Shown here one piece after another: positions 46,403 through 53,273 of a stretch of DNA of 64,000 nt. The DNA lies in the NCBI RefSeq assembly GCF_020966755.1, contig NZ_JAJKFT010000004.1:124001-188000 (forward strand), in the 5' to 3' direction. Within the stretch, counting starts at the first letter, position 1; each line of letters begins with the position of its first letter. The DNA comes from Blastopirellula sediminis. GTDB lineage: Bacteria > Planctomycetota > Planctomycetia > Pirellulales > Pirellulaceae. Below the pieces are notes generated by a model that was given only the letters and a program-made list of their open reading frames with translations, was not told where the DNA came from and made no database searches. The position numbers and the translations under genes are program-made.

Positions 46403-46507
46403 ACTAGCCCGCAGCGCAAGCAAGGGAATGCGACTGCAAGTTAATGACGAAACCTCTTTTATTCGTCATTTGCCCCACGCATTCCCTTGCTTGCGCTGCG
46501 GGCTAGT
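46403..46507. repeat. Perfect 30-nt inverted repeat with nested hairpin
   Basis: The left arm 46403-46432 is the exact reverse complement of 46478-46507 (30 of 30). The 45-nt loop itself holds a second hairpin, AATGACGAA (46443-46451) with TTCGTCATT (46462-46470). The arms are copies of the dispersed repeat also at 45880-45909. It resembles a REP/BIME-like pair between a small gene and the ATPase gene. Confidence 0.85.
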
Positions 46508-46720
46508 ATCGGCGTTTCCTTGTCTCATCTTTGTCTATTGACAAAGCGCACGGATTTCGGGTCGACTACCCCGTGGGCAGGAAGGAATCTCTCGTCGCCG
46601 CTGCGACGCGCCTCGCTCGATTACGAGCCAGTGGTCGGCATCGTCGGCCTGTTTGTCGAATCGCGTAAAACTCGTGACCAACGTCGCGTTTGCGCTCCCG
46701 CTGCGCGCAAACCCCGGACT

Positions 46721-46809
46721 GCGAAAAAGGGGTCAGGTCTCTTTTTCGCCGCAATGTCTAACAATCGAAAAAACGTAACCGCGAAAAAGAGACCTGACCC
46801 CTTTTTCAC
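46721..46809. repeat. Inverted pair of 29-nt GGGGTCAGGTCTC elements
   Basis: The left unit is at 46721-46749 and its reverse complement at 46781-46809 (one mismatch near the end), with a 31-nt loop. Each unit is itself nearly palindromic at its ends (GCGAAAAAG ... CTTTTTCGC). The GACCTGACCCC core recalls the ends of elements mobilised by REP-associated Y1 transposases, an association from memory. Between this pair and the REP-like pair (46508-46720) I see no gene. Confidence 0.75.
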
Positions 46810-46844
46810 CCCAGCGCCCCTTCTCAAACGGAAAGAACCAACCG

Positions 46845-48341
46845 ATGAAACCACGCTCCGCCGAAAAACTCGAAGCGGCCTGGTTGGCCTGCATCTTGTC
46901 GCAACCCGAATTGCTGGACGACTACGAACTGCCGCCGGGCGCTTTTCAACTTCCGTGGCATGAGGACCTCTATTCGACGCTTTGCACCGCCCGGATGCGT
47001 CGCTACGACGAAGCGGAAATCGTCTGGCGATTGACGAGCGCCGGCTATGACGAGCGAGAAGCGACGCAGCTGCTCCGCAAGATCTGGCGCAGCGAGCGCG
47101 ACCTGAGTTCGCTTCCTCGTTATACGGCGGAGTTGGGGAAGCGGGCGGCGCAGCAGGCCGCGGCGCTTCTCTCGCTGCGCCGCCACAACGAAATCGTCGC
47201 GTTGAACGTTTCGCCGCCGCCGTTTGAAACGCAAAGTTTTTCCCAGCTCCTCCAGTCGGCCGAAGCGACCGAGTGGTTGTTGCCGGGACTCTTGGCTCGC
47301 AACTCTCCAGGCGTCATTCTCGGTCCTGGCAAAACCTTGAAGACGTCGTTGGCCGTTGATTTGTGCGGGGCGCTAGCGAGCGGGGGCAAGTTTCTCGGCC
47401 AGTACGAGGCGACTCGGCCTTATCGCGTTGGTTTTGTGAGCGGCGACGATCGACAGGTATTGCTTGATCTTGCACGGCGGTGGAGCGACGCGTCAAAGCC
47501 CGACCGCAAGCGGCTCGACGACAACTGGATTTGTTCTCTCTCGCTCGCCGATCTCGCCAGAGACGAAAACCTTCATGAACTGCAAAAGTGGATCTGGAAG
47601 AATCAGCTGGAGGTGGTGTTGCTCGATCCGCAAGAGTTGCTTCCGCTGATGAGCAAGCGGAAACAGGCCGAACTCTTGCGCACGATCACACGGCTCTGCT
47701 TGGAATGCGGCGCGACGCCGCTCGTCTGTTGTCAGACCCGCAAATCGCTTCCGCTACGCGCGATGCAATACGCTGACTTGCAAGCGTCCGGCTGTGAGGC
47801 GTTCGCGCGGCAATGGCTGCTGGTGAACCGTCGCCAGGCCTATCAACCGGGCAGCGGCGCGCACCAACTCTGGCTCACCTTCGGGGGCGACGCCGGGCAC
47901 GAAGGAGTCGTCGGCGTCGATATCGCAGAAGGGAATCTGCAAGATCCCGGCGGCAAACGCTGGGAAGTCAACCTCCGCGCACCTGAAGCGATCGAGCAAG
48001 AGAGTGCGCAGCGGACGCACGAAGAAACGGAAGAACGCCGCAGCGACACAATCCGCAAGGCAATCGGTCAACTACCGGAGTCGCACGCCAGCAAATCGCA
48101 AATCCGCACCCAAGCCGGGATGAACGGACCACGCTTTACCGCGACCTGGAATCGGATGATCGCCGCCGGCGAAATCGAACCGGTGCCTGACAGCGCCGCC
48201 AAACATCAAAGCGCTGTCCCGAGGTTCCAATTGACCAGGGCGCCACAAGAAAAAAACGAACCTGATCCGGTCCCAAAAAATACTAGCCCGAGGCGCGAGC
48301 CGAGGGAATGCGTTGGCGAATGTCTAATGACCAATGACTAA
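46845..48341 (+). CDS. DnaB-N / RepA-type AAA ATPase
   Basis: This 498-residue protein has an N-terminal helical domain (about residues 5-110, EKLEAAWLACILSQPELLDD) resembling DnaB-N. A RecA-like ATPase follows, with Walker A GPGKTLKTSLAVDLC (about 165) and Walker B VVLLDPQELLP (about 262-272), of the RepA/AAA_25 family. The C-terminus (ESHASKSQIRTQAGMNGPRF) is winged-helix-like. Relatives are plasmid or phage replication helicases and accessory ATPases. It has no partner replication gene here. Its last 20 codons are encoded by a dispersed repeat (48282-48312) and adjacent repeat sequence. Start ATG 46845 follows the GACCTGACCCC pair by 35 nt. Confidence 0.7.
   Translation: MKPRSAEKLEAAWLACILSQPELLDDYELPPGAFQLPWHEDLYSTLCTARMRRYDEAEIVWRLTSAGYDEREATQLLRKIWRSERDLSSLPRYTAELGKRAAQQAAALLSLRRHNEIVALNVSPPPFETQSFSQLLQSAEATEWLLPGLLARNSPGVILGPGKTLKTSLAVDLCGALASGGKFLGQYEATRPYRVGFVSGDDRQVLLDLARRWSDASKPDRKRLDDNWICSLSLADLARDENLHELQKWIWKNQLEVVLLDPQELLPLMSKRKQAELLRTITRLCLECGATPLVCCQTRKSLPLRAMQYADLQASGCEAFARQWLLVNRRQAYQPGSGAHQLWLTFGGDAGHEGVVGVDIAEGNLQDPGGKRWEVNLRAPEAIEQESAQRTHEETEERRSDTIRKAIGQLPESHASKSQIRTQAGMNGPRFTATWNRMIAAGEIEPVPDSAAKHQSAVPRFQLTRAPQEKNEPDPVPKNTSPRREPRECVGECLMTND
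48282..48312 (+). repeat. Dispersed repeat inside the 3' end of the ATPase gene
   Basis: This CCGAGGCGC-type copy starts ACTAGCCCGAGGCGCGAG and ends GGGAATGCG. It encodes the last residues (TSPRREPRECV) of the preceding gene in frame, and is preceded by an A run as at 48541. Confidence 0.75.
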
Positions 48342-48374
48342 TGTCTAAGGCCAAGAGGCAGAGTGAAAAAAGAA

Positions 48375-48390
48375 GCGGGTCCGGTCCTAA
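48375..48390 (+). repeat. 16-nt direct repeat GCGGGTCCGGTCCTAA, copy 1
   Basis: It is identical to 48527-48542. A degenerate third form (GATCCGGTCCCAA) at 48264-48276 also precedes a CTAGCCCG repeat. The other bases of 48342-48716 form the repeats listed below; no gene is seen there. Confidence 0.7.
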
Positions 48391-48410
48391 TTCGTCGCTC
48401 ACGAACTCTT

Positions 48411-48486
48411 ATCTGCGCCAATCTGCGAACATCTGCGGTTTACAAAAGCACCGCCGGAGTTGATGGAACCGCAGATTTGCGCAGAT
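48411..48486. repeat. Inverted repeat ATCTGCGGTT / AACCGCAGAT
   Basis: ATCTGCGGTT (48431-48440) and AACCGCAGAT (48467-48476) are perfect complements, with an outer pair ATCTGCGC (48411-48418) and GCGCAGAT (48479-48486). It is probably a further small dispersed element. Confidence 0.6.
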
Positions 48487-48526
48487 GGTTTTCAACGATC
48501 AAGTCGCACCCCAGAAAATGACGAGT

Positions 48527-48542
48527 GCGGGTCCGGTCCTAA
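48527..48542 (+). repeat. 16-nt direct repeat GCGGGTCCGGTCCTAA, copy 2
   Basis: It is identical to 48375-48390, 152 nt away, and leads through an A run into the next CTAGCCCG repeat. Confidence 0.7.
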
Positions 48543-48547
48543 AAAAA

Positions 48548-48702
48548 CTAGCCCGAGGCGCAAGCCGAGGGAATGCCGTTGCAAATGTCTAAGGACCAAT
48601 GACGAATGTCTAGAGGCGGTACCGCCTTTCTGATTCGTCATTCGCGATTCGACCTTCGTCATCCGCTTGCAGGCGCATTTCCCTCGCTTGCGCTTCGGGC
48701 TA
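48548..48702. repeat. Imperfect inverted pair of the CTAGCCCG repeat
   Basis: The left arm is CTAGCCCGAGGCGCAAG ... GGGAATGC (48548-48576). The right arm is its diverged complement at 48675-48702 (GCATTTCCCTCGCTTGCG ... CGGGCTA). It ends 15 nt before the stop of the minus-strand RidA gene and so may act as its transcript end. Confidence 0.6.
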
Positions 48703-48716
48703 CGATTGGGCCGCGC

Positions 48717-49181
48717 TTACGCTTCGACTTCGAAGATCGCTTCGACTTCGACAATGATGTCGCCGGGGAGGCTGCTGACGCCGATGGCGCTGCGGGCGGC
48801 GACGCCGTTGTCCGGTCCGAAGACTTCGGCCATTAGGTCGCTGAAGCCGTTGATCACGGCCGGCTGGGCGGTGAAGTCGTCGACGGCGTTGACCATGCCG
48901 AGGGTTTTGACCAAGCGTTTGATTTTGTCGAGGCTGCCGAAGTGGGCCTTCAGCGTCGCGAGCATCGCCAGACCGGTCTGACGCGCGGCGTCGTAGCCCG
49001 CTTGTTGATCGACGGTCCGGCCGACTTTACCGGCCAACAGCGATCCGTCCGATTTCAGGGGACCGTGACCCGAGACGTAGGCCAAGCCGTTGTGGACAAG
49101 GACCGGCTTGTAAACGCCCATCGCCTTCGGGGCAGGGGGGAGTTCCAACTTCAATTCGGTGATTTTGGCTTCAGCGCTCAT
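48717..49181 (-). CDS. RidA family (YjgF/YER057c/UK114) protein
   Basis: This 154-residue single-domain protein carries VYKPVLVHNGLAYVSGHGPL and AARQTGLAMLATLKAHFGSLD (helix), and ends GVSSLPGDIIVEVEAIFEVEA. This is the longer YjgF-like subtype similar to the chorismate-mutase-like group. RidA proteins deaminate reactive enamine/imine intermediates. The Arg that stabilises the substrate in true RidA lies near AARSAIGV, so activity is plausible but not proven. The gene faces the repeat patch at its 3' end and diverges from the MFS gene. Confidence 0.85.
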   Translation of the reverse strand: MSAEAKITELKLELPPAPKAMGVYKPVLVHNGLAYVSGHGPLKSDGSLLAGKVGRTVDQQAGYDAARQTGLAMLATLKAHFGSLDKIKRLVKTLGMVNAVDDFTAQPAVINGFSDLMAEVFGPDNGVAARSAIGVSSLPGDIIVEVEAIFEVEA

Positions 49182-49468
49182 CGTCTTGGTCTCTTACGCA
49201 GGATCGAAAATGGTTCGAAAGTCAGCCGGGAGTATAACAGCGCCAGCGACTGGCAGAAACGGGCCGCAGCCCGGCGTTTGCCGAAGCTGGGCGGCTGTTT
49301 GCGCACGGCCCCGTGTGAGCGAAAACTGCGGTAGTTTTCGAGGCAAAATCGAACGCGCGTGATGCGGCGAATCTTCACCTTGCTCGCTGCGCAGGCTAGA
49401 ATGCGACCTTCTCACAGTTCGAGATCTCGACGCTTGACGACTTCGTTTCCATTCAAAGAGGGCCCGTG

Positions 49469-50821
49469 ATGCCAGCGATGTTCAGCCTCTCGGTGATGAT
49501 GTTTCTCCAGTTCTTTATCTGGGGGGCGTGGTACGTCACCGTCGGTAACTATATGTACTCACGGGGGATGTTTGACGAAGTCTCGTGGGCTTACACCGTC
49601 GGCCCGATCGCCGCGATCATTTCTCCCTTCTTCTTGGGGTTCGTCGCCGACCGCTACTTTGCCACCGAAAAGGTGCTCGGCACGCTCCATCTGCTGGGCG
49701 CAGTCGCGATGTTCGCCGCGCCATTTGCAGCCGGCGTCAGCCCGACGCTGTTCATCATCGTGCTGCTGCTGCACATGCTTTGCTACATGCCGACGCTCGG
49801 TCTGACCAACACGCTGGCGTTTCATAACATTACGAACCAGGAAGTGCAGTTCCCGATTATTCGCGTCTTCGGGACGATCGGCTGGATCGCGGCGAACATC
49901 GTCGTCAGCAAGATCTTTCAGGCCGACACCTCGGAACTGCAGTTTTACGTGACCGGCGGCGCCGCCGTGGCGCTCGGCTTTTTCAGTTTCATGCTCCCCC
50001 ACACGCCGCCGCCGTCAGCCGGCAAGGCGGTCACCTTCCGCGAGATTATGGGGGTCGACGCTTTGGCGCTGATGAAGGAACGTTCGTTTGCCGTCTTTAT
50101 CGTCAGCTCGTTTTTGATCTGCATTCCGCTGGCCGCTTACTACGCCTACGCTCCGGTCTTCGTCGGCAAGGTTGGGTTCACCAGCCCGGGCGCTTGGATG
50201 TCGATCGGCCAGGTTTCGGAAATCGTCTTCATGCTGCTGATTCCCGTCTTCTTCGCCTTCTTAGGGGTGAAGTGGATGTTGTTCGTCGGGATGTTCGCGT
50301 GGGTGCTGCGATACGGGTTGTTCGCGGCCGCCGCCGACAGCAACATGTGGCTGTTGGTTTTGGCCGGCATTGTGCTGCACGGCATCTGCTACGACTTCTT
50401 CTTCGTGACCGGGTTCATCTATACGGATAAGAAGTGTTCTAAGGAATTGCGCGGTCAGGCCCAGGGCTTCCTCGTCTTTGTGACGCAAGGTTTGGGGCTG
50501 GGGATCGGCGCCAAGCTGGTCGGCATGCTGGTGAAGATGAACACGCCGGCCGAAGCGCTGGCGATGCAGGACCAAGCGCAGGCCTTGACGAAAGAAGCGT
50601 ACGGAATGACCGATTTGGCTGCCGCCGCGGAATTGCAGGCGAAAGCGGGAGAATTGGCCGGTCAAGCGGTGCAGATGATGAACTGGCAGATGATTTGGCT
50701 GATTCCGTGCATCTTCGCCGGAGTGGTGATGATCCTGTTCGGCTTGTTGTTCTACGACAAGGCGGCCGACCAAGGGACGATGGAAGCCGAAGATGAGGCT
50801 CCGGCGCCGGCGGCGCATTAA
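49469..50821 (+). CDS. MFS transporter, nucleoside:H+ symporter-like (NHS family)
   Basis: This protein has 450 residues from ATG 49469 (GAGGG about 6 nt upstream; GTG 49466 is possible). It has 12 predicted membrane segments. The start SLSVMMFLQFFIWGAWYVTV and DEVSWAYTVGPIAAIISPFF ... ADRYFATEK match the NupG/NHS family and its short TM2-3 loop (GFVADR). Near residues 355-410 there is an unusual hydrophilic Ala/Gln-rich insert (MQDQAQALTKEAYGMTDLAA) between late membrane segments. The substrate is likely a nucleoside. It is followed by a strong terminator and is monocistronic. Confidence 0.82.
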   Translation: MPAMFSLSVMMFLQFFIWGAWYVTVGNYMYSRGMFDEVSWAYTVGPIAAIISPFFLGFVADRYFATEKVLGTLHLLGAVAMFAAPFAAGVSPTLFIIVLLLHMLCYMPTLGLTNTLAFHNITNQEVQFPIIRVFGTIGWIAANIVVSKIFQADTSELQFYVTGGAAVALGFFSFMLPHTPPPSAGKAVTFREIMGVDALALMKERSFAVFIVSSFLICIPLAAYYAYAPVFVGKVGFTSPGAWMSIGQVSEIVFMLLIPVFFAFLGVKWMLFVGMFAWVLRYGLFAAAADSNMWLLVLAGIVLHGICYDFFFVTGFIYTDKKCSKELRGQAQGFLVFVTQGLGLGIGAKLVGMLVKMNTPAEALAMQDQAQALTKEAYGMTDLAAAAELQAKAGELAGQAVQMMNWQMIWLIPCIFAGVVMILFGLLFYDKAADQGTMEAEDEAPAPAAH

Positions 50822-50885
50822 ATAGAGTATCCGTAGCCGGCGGAAAGCGACTTTCTGCGTGCTGCGGCGACGAAAAACGAGACTT

Positions 50886-50924
50886 AAAAAAAGAGGTTCG
50901 TTCGTAGGGCGAGCCTCTTTTTTT
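50886..50924 (+). terminator. Intrinsic terminator of the MFS gene
   Basis: The A-rich stem AAAAAAAGAGGTTCG (50886-50900) pairs with CGAGCCTCTTTTTTT (50910-50924), one T-G pair, around a 9-nt loop. Confidence 0.88.
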
Positions 50925-51042
50925 GCACCTATTGGGAAGTTCTCCAGCGGGCTTTTTCGCGGTTTTCCTCGAGAAAACAGGGGAAAAACAGGCTCGCCGA
51001 AAAAGTTGGCGGATTTTATCCAGATTTTCTAAAGCGACAGAT

Positions 51043-51070
51043 TTGACTCACTACGGATCCGACCTAGGTT
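51043..51070 (+). promoter_or_regulatory. Candidate promoter of the riboswitch/flp transcript
   Basis: TTGACT (51043-51048) and TAGGTT (51065-51070) are spaced by 16 nt. This would start RNA near 51077, before the riboswitch. The -10 is poor. Confidence 0.3.
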
Positions 51071-51220
51071 TCAGGTGAACAAGGGAGTAGCTGACAAGCG
51101 AAACCTTGCTCGGCGACAGAAAGTCGCCGTCATTTCCCGTCTTCTCCGGAATTCTCCGAGCAATCGTAAAACTCGTTATTTCGGTGCAGACGGGCAATGG
51201 CCTGCTGCCAGACGTCCTCG

Positions 51221-51290
51221 AAAAGGCAAACCGATCGTGAGGTCGGGACGCAAAGCCAAGGGCCACGCAAGTGGTTGCCAGGCTGCCGAA
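51221..51290 (+). promoter_or_regulatory. GEMM-I (c-di-GMP class I-type) riboswitch upstream of flp
   Basis: The RNA reads AAAAGGCAAACC (51221-51232). Then a hairpin CCGATC-GTGA-GGTCGG with a GNRA loop (51231-51246) leads directly into GGGACGCAAAGCC (51245-51257), the hallmark of GEMM-I. A second hairpin CCAC-GCAA-GTGG (51263-51274) and TTGCCAGGCTGCCGAA (51275-51290) close the fold, GGCA (51225-51228) pairing with TGCC (51284-51287). This is the two-helix, tetraloop/receptor plan of c-di-GMP-I riboswitches, which control pili, exopolysaccharide and motility genes elsewhere. It lies 185 nt before the flp start, so the expression platform must be downstream. Whether it prefers c-di-GMP or 3',3'-cGAMP cannot be told from this. 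Confidence 0.85.
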
Positions 51291-51474
51291 GGGTGCGCTC
51301 GCGAATGTTCGCAGCGTATATGAACCTCGGAGGCGAGTGTGAGGGACATGGCGAAATTCGTCGTAGGTTGATTTTCAGTTGCAATTTGCAGGCCGACGTC
51401 GGAGACAACGTCAGCGGCTGAGAATCAAAATCGCATCCTTGTTAAATGCCGCTTTAGGCAATTTGGAGAGACTC

Positions 51475-51678
51475 ATGAACGTTCTCGCTCAAAAGATTCA
51501 GAATTTCCTGGTATCGGAAGATGGCCCGACCGCGGTTGAGTACGCCGTGATGCTGGCCCTCATCGTCATCGTATGCTTGACGGCCATTCAGGCCATCGGT
51601 ACGCAGGCGAACGCCACGTTTACCAAAATTGGTAACGACATGTCGGCCGCGAACGCGACCGGCGGCGCCACCCCGTAA
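51475..51678 (+). CDS. flp: Flp/Fap-type pilin
   Basis: This 67-residue protein is read from ATG 51475 (GGAG 6 nt upstream); longer frames extend into the leader. The N-terminus MNVLAQKIQNFLVSEDG is the leader. The processing site is G before PTAVEYAVMLALIVIVC, with the Flp-type Glu at +5 followed by Tyr, and a single membrane helix. The C-terminus is Asn/Thr/Gly-rich. CpaA, encoded downstream, should cleave it. It is the only pilin gene in the window and is preceded by the riboswitch and followed by a hairpin and a terminator, typical of a highly expressed pilin with partial read-through into the assembly genes. Confidence 0.93.
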   Translation: MNVLAQKIQNFLVSEDGPTAVEYAVMLALIVIVCLTAIQAIGTQANATFTKIGNDMSAANATGGATP

Positions 51679-51695
51679 CCGGGAAGACGTCCAGC

Positions 51696-51724
51696 AGGGC
51701 GTGCGAGTTTAAGTCGCACGCCCT
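51696..51724 (+). terminator. Hairpin after flp
   Basis: AGGGCGTGCGA (51696-51706) and TCGCACGCCCT (51714-51724) pair perfectly with a 7-nt loop. No T tract follows, so it may stabilise the pilin mRNA. Confidence 0.65.
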
Positions 51725-51737
51725 TCGCGTTTATTTG

Positions 51738-51789
51738 AAAAGCCCCTTTGACGTCTTCGCTGGTTGACGCCAAAGCGGGCTTTTTTTTT
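51738..51789 (+). terminator. Intrinsic terminator after flp
   Basis: AAAAGCCC (51738-51745) pairs with GGGCTTTT (51777-51784), with further inner pairs (TTTG/CAAA), and is followed by nine T. It would end most flp transcripts before cpaA. The rest of the gap to 52000 shows nothing. Confidence 0.75.
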
Positions 51790-51999
51790 CGCCGCACTTA
51801 GCCGCGGCGAAGGGGAAGGCAGTGACGCGGCAGCTCGTCTCGCCGGCGTCGTGAAAAGTACCAGAAAACTTCGGCAGCGTCCGTCGTCACGTGCGGCGCA
51901 TGCTACGTTTTCTGATCAATCCGCGCCTGATGCGCGGAGGTCCACGATTTATGCAATGTCCGAGGATCGTACTCGGCGGGGAGCACTCAGGAGATAAAC

Positions 52000-52566
52000 A
52001 TGGAATACGTAAACGACATGGGCGCCGCGATCACGGAGCATTGGCCGGTGTGGGTAGTGACCATCACGTTGATCGTGGCGGCGGTGATTGACGGCTTTCA
52101 GCTGAAGGTCCCGAACTGGATCACGTTCCCGTTCATTATCGCCGGCTGGATCTACAGCGTCACCGCTTTCGGCTGGGAAGGTCTCGGCTGGAGCATGCTC
52201 GGCACGATCGTCGGTTTGGCTCTGCTGTTGCCGGCTTACGCCATCGGCGGCATGGGCGCTGGCGACGTCAAGTTGCTAGCAGGGGTCGGCGCCTGGATGT
52301 ACGGCACCCACACCTTCTACGCTTTCTGCATTTCGGCTGTCGTCGGCGCGGTGCTGGCGATCTGCATGGTCTTGTTCCGCGGCGCTTGGCAAAAGCACTC
52401 GAACCAGGCCTGGATGATTTTGAACGAAATCCTGACGATTCGTGATCCGAATCAGCTTTCGGCGATCGCCGCTGAACGGAAGCCGACCATGATGTTGCTT
52501 CCCTACGGCATCCCGATCGCGATCGGCTCGATCGCTTACTTCATTTGGATGGGAATGCTGGTATGA
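52000..52566 (+). CDS. cpaA: Prepilin peptidase CpaA/TadV (A24 family)
   Basis: This 188-residue aspartic membrane protease has six predicted helices. Catalytic Asp residues lie in VAAVIDGFQLKVPNWIT (first) and GGMGAGDVKLLAG (GxGD, second). It cleaves the Flp prepilin and the TadE-type pseudopilin leader. ATG 52000 has AGGAG upstream. The stop overlaps the tadE start by ATGA, so the two are translationally coupled. It lacks the N-methyltransferase domain of PilD, as is normal for TadV. Confidence 0.92.
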   Translation: MEYVNDMGAAITEHWPVWVVTITLIVAAVIDGFQLKVPNWITFPFIIAGWIYSVTAFGWEGLGWSMLGTIVGLALLLPAYAIGGMGAGDVKLLAGVGAWMYGTHTFYAFCISAVVGAVLAICMVLFRGAWQKHSNQAWMILNEILTIRDPNQLSAIAAERKPTMMLLPYGIPIAIGSIAYFIWMGMLV

Positions 52567-53087
52567 CCCCCACAAGAACCGTCTCCGCGGAAGCCGAGGT
52601 AAATGGCGAAACCTGGACGCAGTGTGAAACTGGGTCGACTTTGACGACGCATAAGTTCAGGTTACATCGACCTTGCCGATTGTACCGATCATATCGAACG
52701 GGAGCGGCTGTCGTCGAATTTGCCATCGTGGCTCCGCTCTTCTTCCTGCTGGTATTCGGCATGATCGAATACGGTCGGATGGTGATGGTTCAGCAAGTGA
52801 TTACGAACGCGTCACGCGAAGGAGCTCGCCGAGCGGTTCTGGATGGCGCGACCACCACTGAAGTGGTCGCCGCCGTCGAAGAATTTCTCAATCAAGCTTC
52901 GGTCAGCGGACCGAACTTGGAGATCCGCGTGTCGCCCGATCCCCCCAGTAGCGCCGAAAACGGCGACCCTGTGGGCGTGACGGTTATCGTTCCGTTTAGC
53001 GACGTCAGTTGGATCCCTTCCCCGATGTATCTCGGGGGAACGACGTTGGAAGCGAAGACGGTAATGCGTCGCGAAGGAATCAAATAA
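52563..53087 (+). CDS. tadE: TadE-like pilus assembly pseudopilin
   Basis: This 174-residue protein starts at ATG 52563 in an ATGA overlap with the cpaA stop. The N-terminal 50 residues are Thr/Arg-rich and would be an unusually long leader. The processing-type sequence RTGAAVVEFAIVAPLFFLLV (cleavage before AAVVEF) is followed by a membrane helix. The rest is a beta-rich extracytoplasmic part (RVSPDPPSSAEN, GVTVIVPFSDVSWIP). TadE is a minor pseudopilin needed for pilus secretion. No TadF or TadG is seen. Confidence 0.85.
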   Translation: MTPTRTVSAEAEVNGETWTQCETGSTLTTHKFRLHRPCRLYRSYRTGAAVVEFAIVAPLFFLLVFGMIEYGRMVMVQQVITNASREGARRAVLDGATTTEVVAAVEEFLNQASVSGPNLEIRVSPDPPSSAENGDPVGVTVIVPFSDVSWIPSPMYLGGTTLEAKTVMRREGIK

Positions 53088-53098
53088 ACGAATCTAGT

Positions 53099-53115
53099 TG
53101 GCGCCACGTGCGCCA
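53099..53115 (+). other. Small hairpin between tadE and cpaB
   Basis: TGGCGC (53099-53104) pairs with GCGCCA (53110-53115). No T tract follows. It lies in a 186-nt gap which suggests cpaB may have its own promoter or RNA processing site. Confidence 0.35.
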
Positions 53116-53273
53116 GTGGAATCGACTGAATCGGTTGTAGTGGTGCGTTGGCGTGGGTTGGCTTCGCATCGAAAGTACGCCGATGAAGGAATTAACTTTT
53201 ATGCGCTATGGCCAGGCGCGCATTGCTAGCTCGTTTACGACGGCACGGAGGCTAGCAAACTAAGGAAACATTC

